Origin: Elmis aenea | Lineage: Eukaryota > Arthropoda > Insecta > Coleoptera > Elmidae | NCBI GenBank assembly: GCA_947652605.1 | Contig: OX393579.1 | Span: 42,414,970 to 42,478,969 of the forward strand | Direction: 5' to 3' | DNA length: 64,000 nucleotides | In this document: positions 23,701 through 34,308 of the stretch, in pieces | How the letters are laid out: every line of letters starts with the position of its first letter | Numbering within the stretch: position 1 is the first letter of the stretch | Translations under genes and position numbers: made by a program | Notes under the pieces: model-generated | Database searches by the model: none | What the model saw: only the letters and a program-made list of their open reading frames with translations | Told to the model about the DNA's origin: nothing

Positions 23701-24865
23701 AAATGTGGTTATTTTTGTTTGGTATGGTTTCATCGCCGTGGGGTTAATCCAGGTCAATCTAAACAGATGAATCTTCATTAGGTATAAACACATTTTGCTG
23801 TGGTTACCTTTACCAATAACAAACATAATCTCAATAGCAACAATGGTGATCGTAGTAAAATTTATTTATACCTAAGAAAGATTCAGTTGTTTGTAATGAT
23901 CCATACTCTGTTTATTACACATAACCTCAAATGCAGTTGTCATAACAAATTATCCATGTATTGAATATTAAAAAGTACTTGTAACTTCCTTTTAACACAA
24001 ATAACGGTACAGATATAATACCGTCTTTTTTAAATTTTGTTTTGTTACATTAACATGTGCGAGTTTCGTTTGACAAAAGTCATACTTCGTAATCATAGAC
24101 TCCAAACAGTAAACAATGAAGGAAAATATACTTGAGGGTTGAGGCCAACCCTAACAAATACAATTAAAAAATATGTAACTTCTGTCTTCAAACATTACGT
24201 CTGTTGCACGATGCACGAATAATATAGACGAAAATTTCATTCAATTTGTTTGATAAAAATCGTTTGGGTGCTGACAATTATATGCTATGGCAATTAAATC
24301 AAAACTTTTTAGAGAAAACAAGTCAATAAGAAAATGTTACTATATATATTAAATGTAATGTTTAAATAATAATGTTAAAAGAATTAATTCAATTAAGATT
24401 AATTATAAAAACTATGTCCAAACGATTGAACACTATAATTTATTTATAACCTTCTTGGTATTACAATGCGCATTAAATATAGGGTCAAAAAAATGCATAA
24501 GACAACTGCATGTTTTTTTCAATAACTTAATACGTATGTTAATCTTAACAATACACTTGGTAAAATGTAAGCAGTTCAGGAATAGAAGGTGTTTCTTAAA
24601 CATTGCGAAAAAATTCGGTAGTTGATCCATATCGAAAATTTAGGGGGGTCTTTTGTATAAAATGTTTTCCTTATACGTCTTTTTTCAGAGTTACAACCCT
24701 TCCTAAAGGGGAGCAGTAAAATTGGTATTATTTTATTTCTCAAATTTTAATAAATGTATAACATTTGGTAGATGTTTCATACTATTATACCTATTAATAG
24801 ATTTCCCATAGCAATATTTTCAATCATCTCCCACCTTCACGGGGGGCTGAAAAGTGCAATTTAAA
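20780..24865. repeat. Internal duplication inside the 8.3-kb element
   Basis: Two blocks occur twice in the same order. Block R, with GATGTATTTATTGAATA and a reversed TACATC, is at about 20780-20900 and 22665-22790. Block A, with GCTAGCTTCTGATAAG, AACTGAAGTGTCCA and TGCATATAATTTTAACGTTT, starts at about 21846 and 23431 and ends with CTCCCACCTTCACGG near 22600 and 24825. The two units of roughly 1.9 and 2.2 kb are diverged. Copy 2 has about 780 bp more (about 23938-24720) and copy 1 holds a 199-bp MITE. No coding frame is shared intact between the copies. Confidence 0.6.
22115..22313. mobile_element. 199-bp hAT-type MITE with 8-bp TSD
   Basis: The ends are CAGGGGTCCGG and, reversed, CGGAGGTCGGC, similar to hAT termini. 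ATCTAAAC stands on both sides (22107-22114 and 22314-22321). The second copy of the duplicated block has an empty site here (CAATCTAAACAGAT near 23757), which proves the insertion and shows it came after the duplication. Confidence 0.8.
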
Positions 24866-25734
24866 TATGCTAACAAGCCTTTGCTGAATGGGAAACAAAA
24901 TATTTAAAATAGTTATTTGTTTAATCAGTGGAATAAAAGCGTTTAAAGCGTTCATCTCAAGTATTAAATACAATTTTTTAACTACGACTGCCCAAAATTG
25001 AAAAAAAAAATTATTTTGTAAGATGAAGTATTTATTTTCTGTTAAAGGTCATAATTTTTTATTTAAAATCGACCACTTTGTCATTTGACAGCATAGCAAC
25101 CAGACAATTTGTTTGTCAAAAATATGACGCTTTTTGTAATTTCTCTTTTCGTGCTGAAAATTTTGGGATAAAACATGTAAATAAATATATAAATAATTGT
25201 AATAATTGTAAAGTTTTCGTCAAAAATTGTCCTATCAAAATGAGTTTTATAATAATTTCTTATCCCACTCAGTGCGGTAAGAGGCTTCATTATCTAACGC
25301 AAATGAATGTCATAATAGCTTCTTATCATGCAGTCGTACATAAAATATTTTAAAAAACTACTTAACATAAAACAACCTCAATATTTGAATACATTTTTAA
25401 TGGATATAATAAATCTAAATGTACTTTATAGGCAACCGGTAATATATCCGTGCTAATACAAGCTGGAGATTATTTTACGGGGCTGGAGATTATTTTAGGT
25501 ACGGGTAAATAACCGCCTGACAACAGGCAACCCGTTACTAATTGTATTAATCTTTATTATACTACTATCTTGACAATTATCATTGTGCCTAAAGCGCATA
25601 TCATACTACAAGAACGAAATTATTTTAAGCTCCTAAGTTGGTGCTCCATAGGTTCCACAAAATGTTATTCTCCACTGGTTTTCAACGTCGGCTGTCGTGC
25701 TCATAATTCGTTTACATTTAAGGGTACAAAATTT

Positions 25735-26030
25735 TCTTCGTTTGCATATTTAAGAAATGTGAATCGCAAGCAAGTTAAAATATGATATACGCGCCGTGTG
25801 TGTTATAATTCAATACCATTTTGGTGTACAAAATTATGTGCGTTTGCATATTTAAGAAGTTTAAAATATGCTATAATGAAATGTGAACTTTTATAAAATG
25901 CAATACCGTAAAACACGAATTTGTTAGAAATGCAAACCAACAAAATTTTGGCCTCACATAATTATGTAGGATATACATTTTCAACGTTTGCATTTGTAAG
26001 AAGTTTACAGATGCAAACGATACGAATTAT
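25735..26030. repeat. Right subterminal ATGCAAACG motif cluster
   Basis: CGTTTGCAT or ATGCAAAC occurs near 25738, 25850, 25930, 25987 and 26014, most followed by a TTAAGAAG / GTAAGAAG spacer. TATACGCGCCGTG also recurs (about 25785), here in the same orientation as on the left side. Confidence 0.5.
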
Positions 26031-26111
26031 AGACTTGTGAGCACAGTGGCTTGCCGACTTTGTAGTGCTCATAACTCGTAACCATTTAAAAGTGCAAGAC
26101 ATTGAACTTTT

Positions 26112-26242
26112 GATGGTTGCATTTCTTCAACTTGTTAAAAATGCATGTCAAACATATTATGTCATTTTGAGCACGATGGCATTCCATACTGGCCTAGGCC
26201 TAGGCCAGTAAAGATGTATTTTCCAGGCTAAAAGTTGATCGG
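26112..26242 (-). repeat. Right terminal inverted repeat of the 8.3-kb element
   Basis: Reverse complement of 17920-18055 with several indels. It includes a perfect 22-bp palindrome built from CTGGCCTAGG near 26190-26211 that the left end lacks. Confidence 0.7.
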
Positions 26243-26253
26243 AAACAACTCAT

Positions 26254-27880
26254 TATCTGGATGGACGCAGAAAAATATACAAAGTATTATACCATTGTAA
26301 AGGGAAAAATTGTCATCGCCTCCCAACACATTATCAGGACACTTTTTTGAGTAGATTTGAAATTAGTAAATACATTTTACCTATCTTTGTATTTGTTATT
26401 TTAACACCAACTTTCTTATTTTAAATTCAGGTTGTAGTTAGCTGTGATACCATAAACAAATTAATTTTAATTAAAAATTGGAGCAATAATGTCTTGTAAC
26501 TAAATTGATTATTAGTTGCCAAGAAAACAATGTATTGTATTAACTAAACCAGTGATGCGGTAAATCCCCATGAAATTTTGTATAGGAGCTTTTAATGAGT
26601 ATAGCATGATAATTTTTCCAGTAAAGGATCAAAGAGAATTAAATTGAGGTACAAATATTTTCGATTAATTTTAATGAAATGATGCTAAGAGAGTTATTAT
26701 TAATTACTGCTTTATACTTAAGTCAATTTATGTTTCAAGCATGTTTTATTAGAATTAAAATATCAAAGGAAACCGTTTATATTTTTAAACTGGTAAAGTT
26801 TTATGTAACTGGAGTTATTTCTGTATATTCCTAACGCAAAGAAATACGATACTATCGAAATTTGTTGCAGAAGTTAAGAAAACTTGCAAGACCGGTTCAA
26901 AAACCTCTAGATATTTTCCAGATATTTAAGCTAGTTGTTGAAAATACTATCAGGACGTAGATTACGTTTCTTCATGCCTAAGTGAACTTCTAGGACGTTG
27001 CTATAATATATTACAGCTTCCTTTTGCCAAAAACCTCCAACGATTATAACTTATTTTATTAATCGAAGTAATGTAGTAGTCAGCATATTTTTCACTGTTT
27101 CTTTTATATATAAGTTTACTCCTTCCTTACAATAATATTGCCTTATAAATACGACAATCCTAAATATTGCAATATAAACAAATCTAGTTAAAAATCGCTC
27201 ATCTTACTATGAAGAATATTTTTTGAAGAACAACTAGAACATTTTCAATACTCCCGGCTCTTTGTCATTGCATTTCCCATTAATTTACGACTACATATTA
27301 TCAATGTCACTTGAAATGACACCCAACCGACCGCCAATTAATCACAAGTTAAATTAATTATTAATAAAACAGAGCTACTCGTAGTGTTGTCTCCAATTAT
27401 ATTCAAATAAATTTAAAGATTGGAGCAATTGCTTGGCTTAACCACTATTTATTAACATACTAATTATACACTTGGCACACACTTCACAGGCTTCAACAAT
27501 TACATTCCAATAATTCAACTGTGCAACAAATAAAATGATAACTTACATCAAATACACAAACCGTGGCCAAACTCGCCTTAAATCCATGACATCCTAAGGC
27601 AGAACAGGTAAACAAGCATAAAATGCTAGAGTTCTTAGTTTAAATCTGACCCTAGTATAGAGCTTTTTTTGCCTGTTTGGGAAAATTTAACAAATTTAAT
27701 GAAATTTGGGCATAAACAATCCCTTGCAAAATTAGTTAGACATAAGCAATATACAGGGTGGCGCGCCAAATGGGGGAATTCTTAAAAGTCTGTACTACAA
27801 CTTTAAATAATTTTATATTTTGCTACAAACTTGGTTATTAATAGGCTAAAATTACGCCATTGATGAATAACTGTAAGTAC
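26254..27880. other. No gene seen in 1.6 kb
   Basis: No open frame or repeat pair recognised until a lone CAGGGTGGCGCGCC end at about 27755, which has no visible partner. Confidence 0.45.
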
Positions 27881-27914
27881 GTAATAGTTATTTACACAAC
27901 AAGTGAGCAAAGTA

Positions 27915-28832
27915 CGAGGGCCAGTCAAATATAAACCGGATTTTTTTCCATACTCTGTATTAAATTAAAAAATTTCAAAAATAAGCACAACTCATTTTTC
28001 TACATAGTTTCCGTTGACATTAACACACTTTTGCCAACGGATTGGCAGTTTTTGTATTCCTTTATTGTAAAAAGAAGTGGGACGTGTGCGAAGCCAATTA
28101 CACACAAATTGCTTCGCCTCTTCATTATTTTGGAATTGCTGTCCTCCTAACGCCTCCTTGAGTGGTCCGAATAAATGATAATCACACGGTGATAAGTCAG
28201 GGCTATAAGGGACATTTTTAATAGTAGTCCAATGCATTTTTGTTAATTTATCTTTGGTTAAGGCAGCAGTATGCGGTCTAGCGTTGTCGTGCAAGAGCAA
28301 CACGCTGCGAATGGGAACGCCACATCTTTTGGACCTATAGGATGTCTTGACTTAGTCCAATAGTTCGCTTAGTCCAATGCTTTTACAAATGTCATCCACT
28401 GTTAACCGCCGGTTCCCTTTAATAAGCCCTCGAACTGCTTGAATGTTGTTTGAAATTATGCTGGTCTTGGGGCGACGCGGATGGGGCAAGTTTTGCACTT
28501 CACTACGTCCACCAGCGAACGATTTATGCCGTCCAAACACGTGTGTCCTAGATAAGGTTTCATTGCCAAACTGTTTACGTAATCTTGTCAAAATCTCGAT
28601 GGGTTTCACTTTTTCATTCGCCAAAAACTTAATAACAATGCGTTGTGCAACGGCACTGGGCACTACTTGCTCACTCATAGTGCTAGCTCAAAAACAAACA
28701 AATGTGAGGTTATGTTTTCGATAAAAAATGAGTCACGACACCCCCATTAACAGTCCCATTGGGTATCAGCTGCGAACGATCGCTCGTTCAGTGGTATGGA
28801 AAAAAGTCCGGTTTATATTTGACTGATCCTCG
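27915..28832 (-). mobile_element. Mariner element, internally deleted, 918 bp
   Basis: Terminal inverted repeats CGAGG-CCAGTCAAATATAAA (left) and the matching reversed right end are flanked by TA at 27913-27914 and 28833-28834, the mariner target. A full mariner is near 1.3 kb, so about 0.4 kb is missing from the middle. The insertion split a palindromic repeat. Confidence 0.9.
27992..28678 (-). pseudogene. Mariner transposase (SETMAR-like, DD34D), deleted
   Basis: The N-terminal part (28678 to about 28352) starts MSEQVVPSAVAQR and holds the first helix-turn-helix and the linker PRRPKTSIISNNIQ. After a gap and frame change the C-terminal part (28303 to 27992) has HDNARPH and YSPDLSPCDYHLF; 34 residues separate the two Asp, the DD34D signature. 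The segment with the first catalytic Asp is deleted, so no active enzyme can be made. The C-terminus ends NGNYVEK as in intact relatives. Confidence 0.9.
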
Positions 28833-29328
28833 TACTTCTTTTCTCGTGAGACTGCCGGGCGAGTGCGGGCACGGCAGTTGAACGAGAAAAGTTACTTTGC
28901 TCACGAGTTGTGTATTACATTTTTCTCACAACCGTTGAAAAATGCGATTAAAACATGAAAAGTAAAACCTTAAAGTGTCAGTTGTGTATTTGACACGAAT
29001 GACAGTTTCGCTGTCTAAAAACGCTATTACACGACGTTACCATGACAATTCAACAAATTTTGCTCACTAGGGAGCAAAGTAATCACTTTTTCTCACTAGA
29101 GAGTAAAATGTCGTTTTGCCCACTATTTTTGATAAGGTAATGACAACATTTTTCAACGATTGTGAGAAAAAGTCATTTGCTAAAGATAAGATTCTGTAGA
29201 TGACCACCTTCTCTGTGTTAGCATTCCTGAAGTCGCTAATGCGACTTCTCCATAACTCGCTACAAAATCTTAACGGAGATCGCGTCAATTTCTTCAAGAG
29301 TCGTTGTCTAGTTCATGGATGCTGTGAG

Positions 29329-29590
29329 CAGGAATGGGTAGTCGGCAGAAAAACAAATGACTCCCGACTCTCGGTATAATTTAAACCGAGTCCGACTCCC
29401 GATTTCGAATCCAGCTCCCGACTCCTTTCATTATTGCACTACCTACACTAAAATCGTTATTTTGTTTTCGTCTTCGTTCTATCCTCATCCTCGATAAAAA
29501 CTAAATCAAAGAGTCGGGAGTCCACAGTTTTTCCGACTCCCAACTCCTCGACTGCCGACTCGCGACTCTGATTCCTACTGCCTATTCCTG
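29329..29590. mobile_element. hAT-like MITE rich in CGACTC repeats
   Basis: Ends CAGGAATGGGTAGTCGG and, reversed, CAGGAATAGGCAGTAGG. Between them CCGACTCCCGACTC-type units occur in both orientations on the two sides. The flanking octamers (GCTGTGAG / GTTCAGAG) match at five of eight positions, so a TSD is doubtful. Confidence 0.5.
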
Positions 29591-30795
29591 GTTCAGAGGA
29601 CGATAATCGGTTTTAAAATAATCCTCATAAAAAGTTATTACAAACTGAAAGATCTGGTGATTTCGTTTGCCATAGGATATCGTCATTTCTGGAAAGAATG
29701 CTGCTTTTTAATACATCAATGGGTTTTAATTCTTTAATTACTTAAATCTTGGATGCCTTTAAATTTAAATCCTTCCTTCATTCTTCTCCTTCTTGCGTTT
29801 TTTGTTTTATTTTCTACCACTTGACTCCTCGTTTCTCTGCCGCTGTTTTTACCTCTTCCTTCCAGGTTCTTCTTGATCTACTACTCCTCCTTTTAAGTAC
29901 CGTTTTTTCTTATTTCATTTTAATTATGTGCCCATACCACCTTAGCTGCCTTCCTTCGATTCTATGCTGCACAGGTCCCAAGTTTAAGTTCTCTCTGATG
30001 ACCACATTCCTTATTTTGTCCTTCATTGTTTTTCCCTCGATTTTCCTTAAAAACCCCATTTCAGTGCTTTGTATTTTGATTTTTTCTTTATTCGATAACG
30101 TCCACGTCTCTACCCCATATACACCAATATACAGCAATATAGGGATGGCTACCTTCTTGAATATTTCCGTTTTTATTTCTTTAGGTATTTATTGTTTGGC
30201 CAGAAATTAAGTTTTTATTGCGTTAATAATGTTCTGCGGCGCCTGTCCTATCGTTAATCTCTTCGTCTAACTTTCCATCCTGCGATATTGTTGTAGTAGA
30301 TATTTAAAACTTCTAACCTGTTCTAGCTCTTTTTCTTCAAGTTGTATTTGGTGAATCTTCTCGTTTCGGCTTATTACCATCGTCTTCGTCTTATGTTTGT
30401 TTATCTTCATTTTTACTGACCTCAAAATATTATTCAATATTTCTAGATTTTTGATCAATGTCTTTTTATCTTTTGCTGTTATAGCTAATCATCGGAGTAT
30501 AATATTTCCGAAATTTTTATGTCTTCAATTTTCCAGTGTCACACATTATATTGTTTCACTTAGCCTCTTGTATTTTTAATTGCTTCGTCTAGTACTATAT
30601 TACACAGTAGTAGACTAGGGTGCAGCCCTGTCTTACCCCTCTTGTTGTTTCGAACCTTTGTCTTACTCTTACCAAGTTTTTCGTTCGTTTGTATAGGGCT
30701 TATACTTCTGTTATCCACATTTCTTCAATTCCTCTATCTTCTAATATTCTCCAGATGCCATTTATGTTCACTCTATCAAATACTTTTTCGAAGTA

Positions 30796-32253
30796 GGGGA
30801 AGTTGGGGTAAGATGACTAGGTTAACAAGAAAATTAAGTTTTGGCCAAGAGAAAAATGATATAATTAAATAAAAATGACGAATACATACATTGGTGAATT
30901 ACCTTTGAATTCCCTATGATTTTAAACTAAACAGCGCTTCCAATATTACAATAAAAAAACATAAACAAAAAATGTCATTTTAGTCATCTTACCCCATAGT
31001 GCGGGTAAGATGACGAACATAATGGGGTAAGATGGCGCCTACATACATAAAACACAAATAAATTGTCCTTGGCCATCGTAAGTGGTGCAGTCTTCATGGC
31101 ACCACTGTTGACATTTGCAACACAATCCAGTCTGTCGATGGTGGTTCTGTATAAGTTTGTGGCAGATTAGACAATAATAGGATAAAGATTCAGTTGTTTG
31201 AGAAGATATAGCAGTTTTTTCATTAGGCTTCGATTTCTTCTTATTCTTATTTCCTCCCTTCTGTTTTGCTAACCTGTCTTTCTCTTCTAATTGATTTTTT
31301 ATGGGAGTGCCAGTAATTACGCTCGCTGAGAGTTTTTTATTATTTTAAACAGGACGATTAATAGATGGCAAGGGTCTGATTTTCCACAGTGAGGTGTCAG
31401 ATTTCGACTTTGAGCAGCTAGGGCTTGTTCCTTTAGAGGTAAATAGTTTGCCCTTTACAATCCTTGATGATGGAGAAGGTTCAGGTTCTCCATCATTTTT
31501 TACAGGCGTAAACAAAGCATAGCTTTTCAATTGCTTCAACGGAATATTGCCATCTGAAGAAAAGTCTGAATCATCTGAGTTTTCATCAGGAATCTCCCTA
31601 CCAATGTTACCATTAGTATCTCCACCAATGTTACCATTGATATGGTCAGAAACATTCAGGTATTTCATATCTTGCAGCAGCTGCATTGCAGGATGTAGTT
31701 CCTTCTTCAATGTCGTGCATAGCCGCTATCATTGCGCCTTGAGACCACTGACCACGATTGGTCTTTTTTTTTTGTAGATTCTTGGCATGGATGTTCTGGA
31801 TGTAATAAAATTTTATTACCAAAAACAGTGCTTACTGGTTGCTGGGGCAAGATGACGAATCGTTATCTTACCCCTGTCATCTTACCCCACTACATATTAA
31901 AAATGTTCTTCTAATTTACATAAAAAAACTAGCAAAAGATTTATAAAATTTAAACAGAATACCAATACTATCACAGGTAATGTACAACCTACAGCAAAAT
32001 TCAATTTGTTTTTACCTGAGTTTTCCAAAAAAACACAATCACCGGCAATAAATATTGTAACCGAACATTGTGATGACAAACAATTGCTTTTAACGGAAGA
32101 AATTTGAACTATATTAAAATCTTATCAGCTGATATTAACTTCGTCTATTAACCTCCAGATGGAAGTGAAAATTTTGAATTTGAGTTTTTGATGGATTGCC
32201 TGTAAAAATCGTTCGTCATCTTACCCCGTTCGTCATCTTACCCCAACTTCCCC
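30796..32253 (-). mobile_element. Pogo-like DNA transposon remnant, 1458 bp
   Basis: Both ends begin GGGGAAGTTGGGGTAAGATG and are flanked by TA (30794-30795, 32254-32255). It inserted into the antisense LINE. GGGGTAAGATGACGAA or close variants recur inside near both ends. It carries transposase C-terminal remains on the minus strand; the DDE core is deleted. Confidence 0.8.
31039..31710 (-). pseudogene. Pogo-like transposase C-terminus with a PHD/zinc-finger-like domain
   Basis: The upstream frame (31710 to 31345) is a Ser/Asp-rich linker with DENSDDSDFSSDGN. Another frame continues with VITGTPIKNQLEEKDRLA, a basic KNKKKSKP stretch and CLICHKL...GLCCKCQQWCHEDC...FICVLC, ending at TAG (31039-31041). 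..TP.K..L followed by a Cys/His finger with W(C/A)H..C is the C-terminus of pogo/Tigger-type transposases in insects. A frameshift lies near 31340. The catalytic domain is missing. Confidence 0.65.
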
Positions 32254-32520
32254 TATATAAAGCATAGATGTATTTCTCCGTTCTCTGTTATAGCTTTCTC
32301 GATTATTTGCAGATATGTAAAATTTGTGTCGGGCATTCCTCTGTTTTTTTTTTTGAATCCTTGCTGTGTCTTAGATTATTCCCTCCAATTTTTCTGTTGG
32401 TCTGTTCTCTACTATTCTTGCGTATGCTTTACCCACTGTACTTAATAAGGTAATGCCCCAATCCCCTAATAATTACTACAATTTCTTGCATCTCCCTTCT
32501 TGTATAAAAATACATGGAGT

Positions 32521-33339
32521 TTAAATTAAACTTATTTACAACACAATTATAAATTTGTAATTCAAGTATTTGTCCTTTTCGTTTGATACGAATAGACATC
32601 GAACGCGATGCATTTAACAACACACTAATTTTTTATGCATACGGAAGGAAGATACACCTTCGCAACATATCATTTAACACAAACTTTCTTTGGATTCATT
32701 TATGCGACATCACAAAATAATGTGGTTCTTTTTTACTACAATCAAGTCGCCCTGGCTCGGACACCATGAATCATCTCGCCTTGTCCGCGTTTGCTATTGT
32801 ACTCACGTGAATGCACATTCAATTGTGATTTATAGTGAACTCGTACGATTTCAGCACAAGATTTGTAACTTATAGAATTGTAGTTGCAGTACATTTACGA
32901 TCATCGTGTTTACTTCTCATCCGGTTTTAAGTTATTACTTTAAAAGCAGCATATTTTTATTGTCACATTGTATCTAAAGTATAATTTAAGCCAGTCATTA
33001 AATATTACGAATATCTTTCGCCTAAACCTTTTACGTGAAGATTATTTATGTAGAATTTAATAGTTTGCTATTTGTTATCGTTGTAATAGAGAAAGGTCAA
33101 TGGGGTGACACTAATGCGCAATCATAGACACTTAAATACGATTATAAATCGATTATGGCACAAAAAAAATCCCGATAACTATGAGATTTATGGGCGTCGG
33201 GAAAAATTATTATTCAGACACTACCCCCACACCAATTTTATTAGATTGATCATTACAATTCATCAAAAAATTATTTTATAAATCATGAAATGTTAAACAA
33301 AATAAACTGATCTGAACATCAAACGACTTTTGCAATACG
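32521..33339. other. No gene seen
   Basis: No supported coding or repeat structure; short frames only. Confidence 0.45.
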
Positions 33340-33386
33340 TCGTGTATGTGTGTGTGCGTGTGTGTGTTTGTGTATTGGTGTGTATC
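33340..33386. repeat. GT microsatellite
   Basis: Imperfect (GT)n run with CGTGTATGTGTGTGTGCG and a continuation through GTTTGTGTATTGGTGTG. Confidence 0.85.
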
Positions 33387-33479
33387 AAGAGTGCGCGTGT
33401 TGCAATCACAGCGTCAGTATAATTACATGCAAAAATTTTAAAAATCATACAACGCTTAAAATTCAAGACTTAAAACAAA

Positions 33480-34020
33480 CGGCATTTTGTTAAAGAAAAA
33501 AAAGTGTGTTTTCATATTTGGAAACAGATGGTAGTCAGAGGGAATTAAATGTGGAGAATAAGGAATAAGGTGGAAAAGGCATCTATTAAAAGCTCAGTTT
33601 TTCGATTGTGGATGTTGCAATTCGAGATAAGTGAGTTGAGCATTGTCAGAATGAAAGAGCACCTTTTATTCACCAAACGCGTTTTTTTTTGTTCGTCCAC
33701 CAACTAAGTGTGAAACTACCTAGTTTTACCCTTGCCCTTTGGAAGGTGGCCAACAATGATAATACCCAAAATAACCCAAAAAACTAATGCCATGATCTTT
33801 TCAGCTACTTCTCTGCCTTCCTCAGAGGCGAAGAATTTCTGCTTCCATTGTTTGGATTACTGTTTTCTCTATATCTACACTGTATAGTGATAAGACGTGT
33901 CCCATTTGTAGTGATAAATCTTCTTTAAAAAAAGGTTCAAACACTGCAGGACAATTTGTTGTCGAATTGGTTTATGTTCCAGATTGAACACTTGTGGCAC
34001 TTAACTGCGCTTTGATAGTT
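33480..34020 (-). pseudogene. Mariner transposase relic
   Basis: On the minus strand, shifting between frames, the order is SKQWK-like KQWKQKFFASEEGREV, then EKIMALVFWVILGIIIV (decayed FWD..GI...D, the first catalytic block), LPKGKG, HSDNAQLTY (decayed HDNARPH) and PYSPHLIPSDYHLFPNMK. These are mariner catalytic motifs in the right order, with two catalytic Asp replaced and several frameshifts. No N-terminal part or TIRs were recognised. Confidence 0.65.
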
Positions 34021-34308
34021 ACTCGAAAACTACTCGGCAGATTAAACTGAAACTTTAGGCTAAATTATACAAGACATCAAAGATTAACACGGCAAAAATA
34101 GACACCAATGCGAGCGCCATTTCTATGTCAGGCCACAAATTCTTCAATCAACCCACGTATATCAGCAGATACGCTACAACAGATGCTGCTCCTAACTATT
34201 AAAACTTTAAAACTACAAAACGAGTTTTTGTCGATGTGTCCTAGACGTTTAATTACGAGTTTAACTGTCATAATTTTTATATCAAGCCAACTAAAGATTT
34301 CATGTTGA

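Larger units (their letters stand above)
17920..26242 (+). mobile_element. 8.3-kb TIR element with integrase-like transposase
   Basis: Two diverged inverted repeats of about 130 bp bound this segment. The left end has CTGGAAAAT...TATGGAATGCCATCGTGC...GACATGCATTTTTAACAAG. The right end, reversed, has CTGGAAAAT...TATGGAATGCCATCGTGC...GACATGCATTTTTAACAAG. AAACAACTCAT stands just outside the left end (17911-17921) and just outside the right end (26243-26253), a likely TSD of 9-11 bp; exact ends are uncertain by a few bases because they overlap this repeat. Inside are subterminal ATGCAAAC motifs at both ends, a four-exon DDE gene near the left end, an internal duplication and a hAT-type MITE insertion. 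The rest carries no recognised gene. The size, TSD length and gene type do not match a superfamily I can name. Confidence 0.7.
27885..28925. repeat. Palindromic repeat carrying a mariner insertion
   Basis: Without the mariner, the left flank (ACACAACAAGTGAGCAAAG) and right flank (CTTCTTTTCTCGTGAG ... CGAGAAAAGTTACTTTGCTC, then ACGAGTTGTGT) form one stem of roughly 60 bp around GCCGGGCGAGTGCGGGCACGGC. The outer right side continues into a second inverted pair with TCTCACAACCGTTGAAAAAT (about 28927) and its reverse at about 29140-29165. Confidence 0.55.
29750..32520 (-). pseudogene. LINE reverse transcriptase, antisense, split by a pogo-like element
   Basis: Reading leftward from 32520: YKKGDARNCSNY, LLSTVGKAYARIVENRPTEK (fingers, to about 32260); then, left of the inserted element, VFDRVNINGIWRILEDRG (about 30790-30730), GVRQGC (about 30620), KMKINKHKTKTMVISRNEK (about 30400), GVYGVETWTLSNKEK (about 30100) and RWYGHIIKMK at 29910. 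These are the ordered RT palm, thumb and C-terminal motifs of a LINE. Stops and frameshifts interrupt it throughout. The endonuclease is absent. The fragment at 63676-64000 has close counterparts of its KTKTMVI segment. Confidence 0.8.

Noticed and set aside
25438..25500. GCTGGAGATTATTTTA repeated twice as a possible CRISPR or satellite
   Set aside because: Only two units in tandem, in a eukaryotic repeat setting; too little for an array.
29749..30210. 153-codon Phe/Leu/Ser-rich plus-strand frame resembling a membrane protein
   Set aside because: It is the antisense shadow of the LINE on the minus strand, whose RT motifs lie in the same interval.
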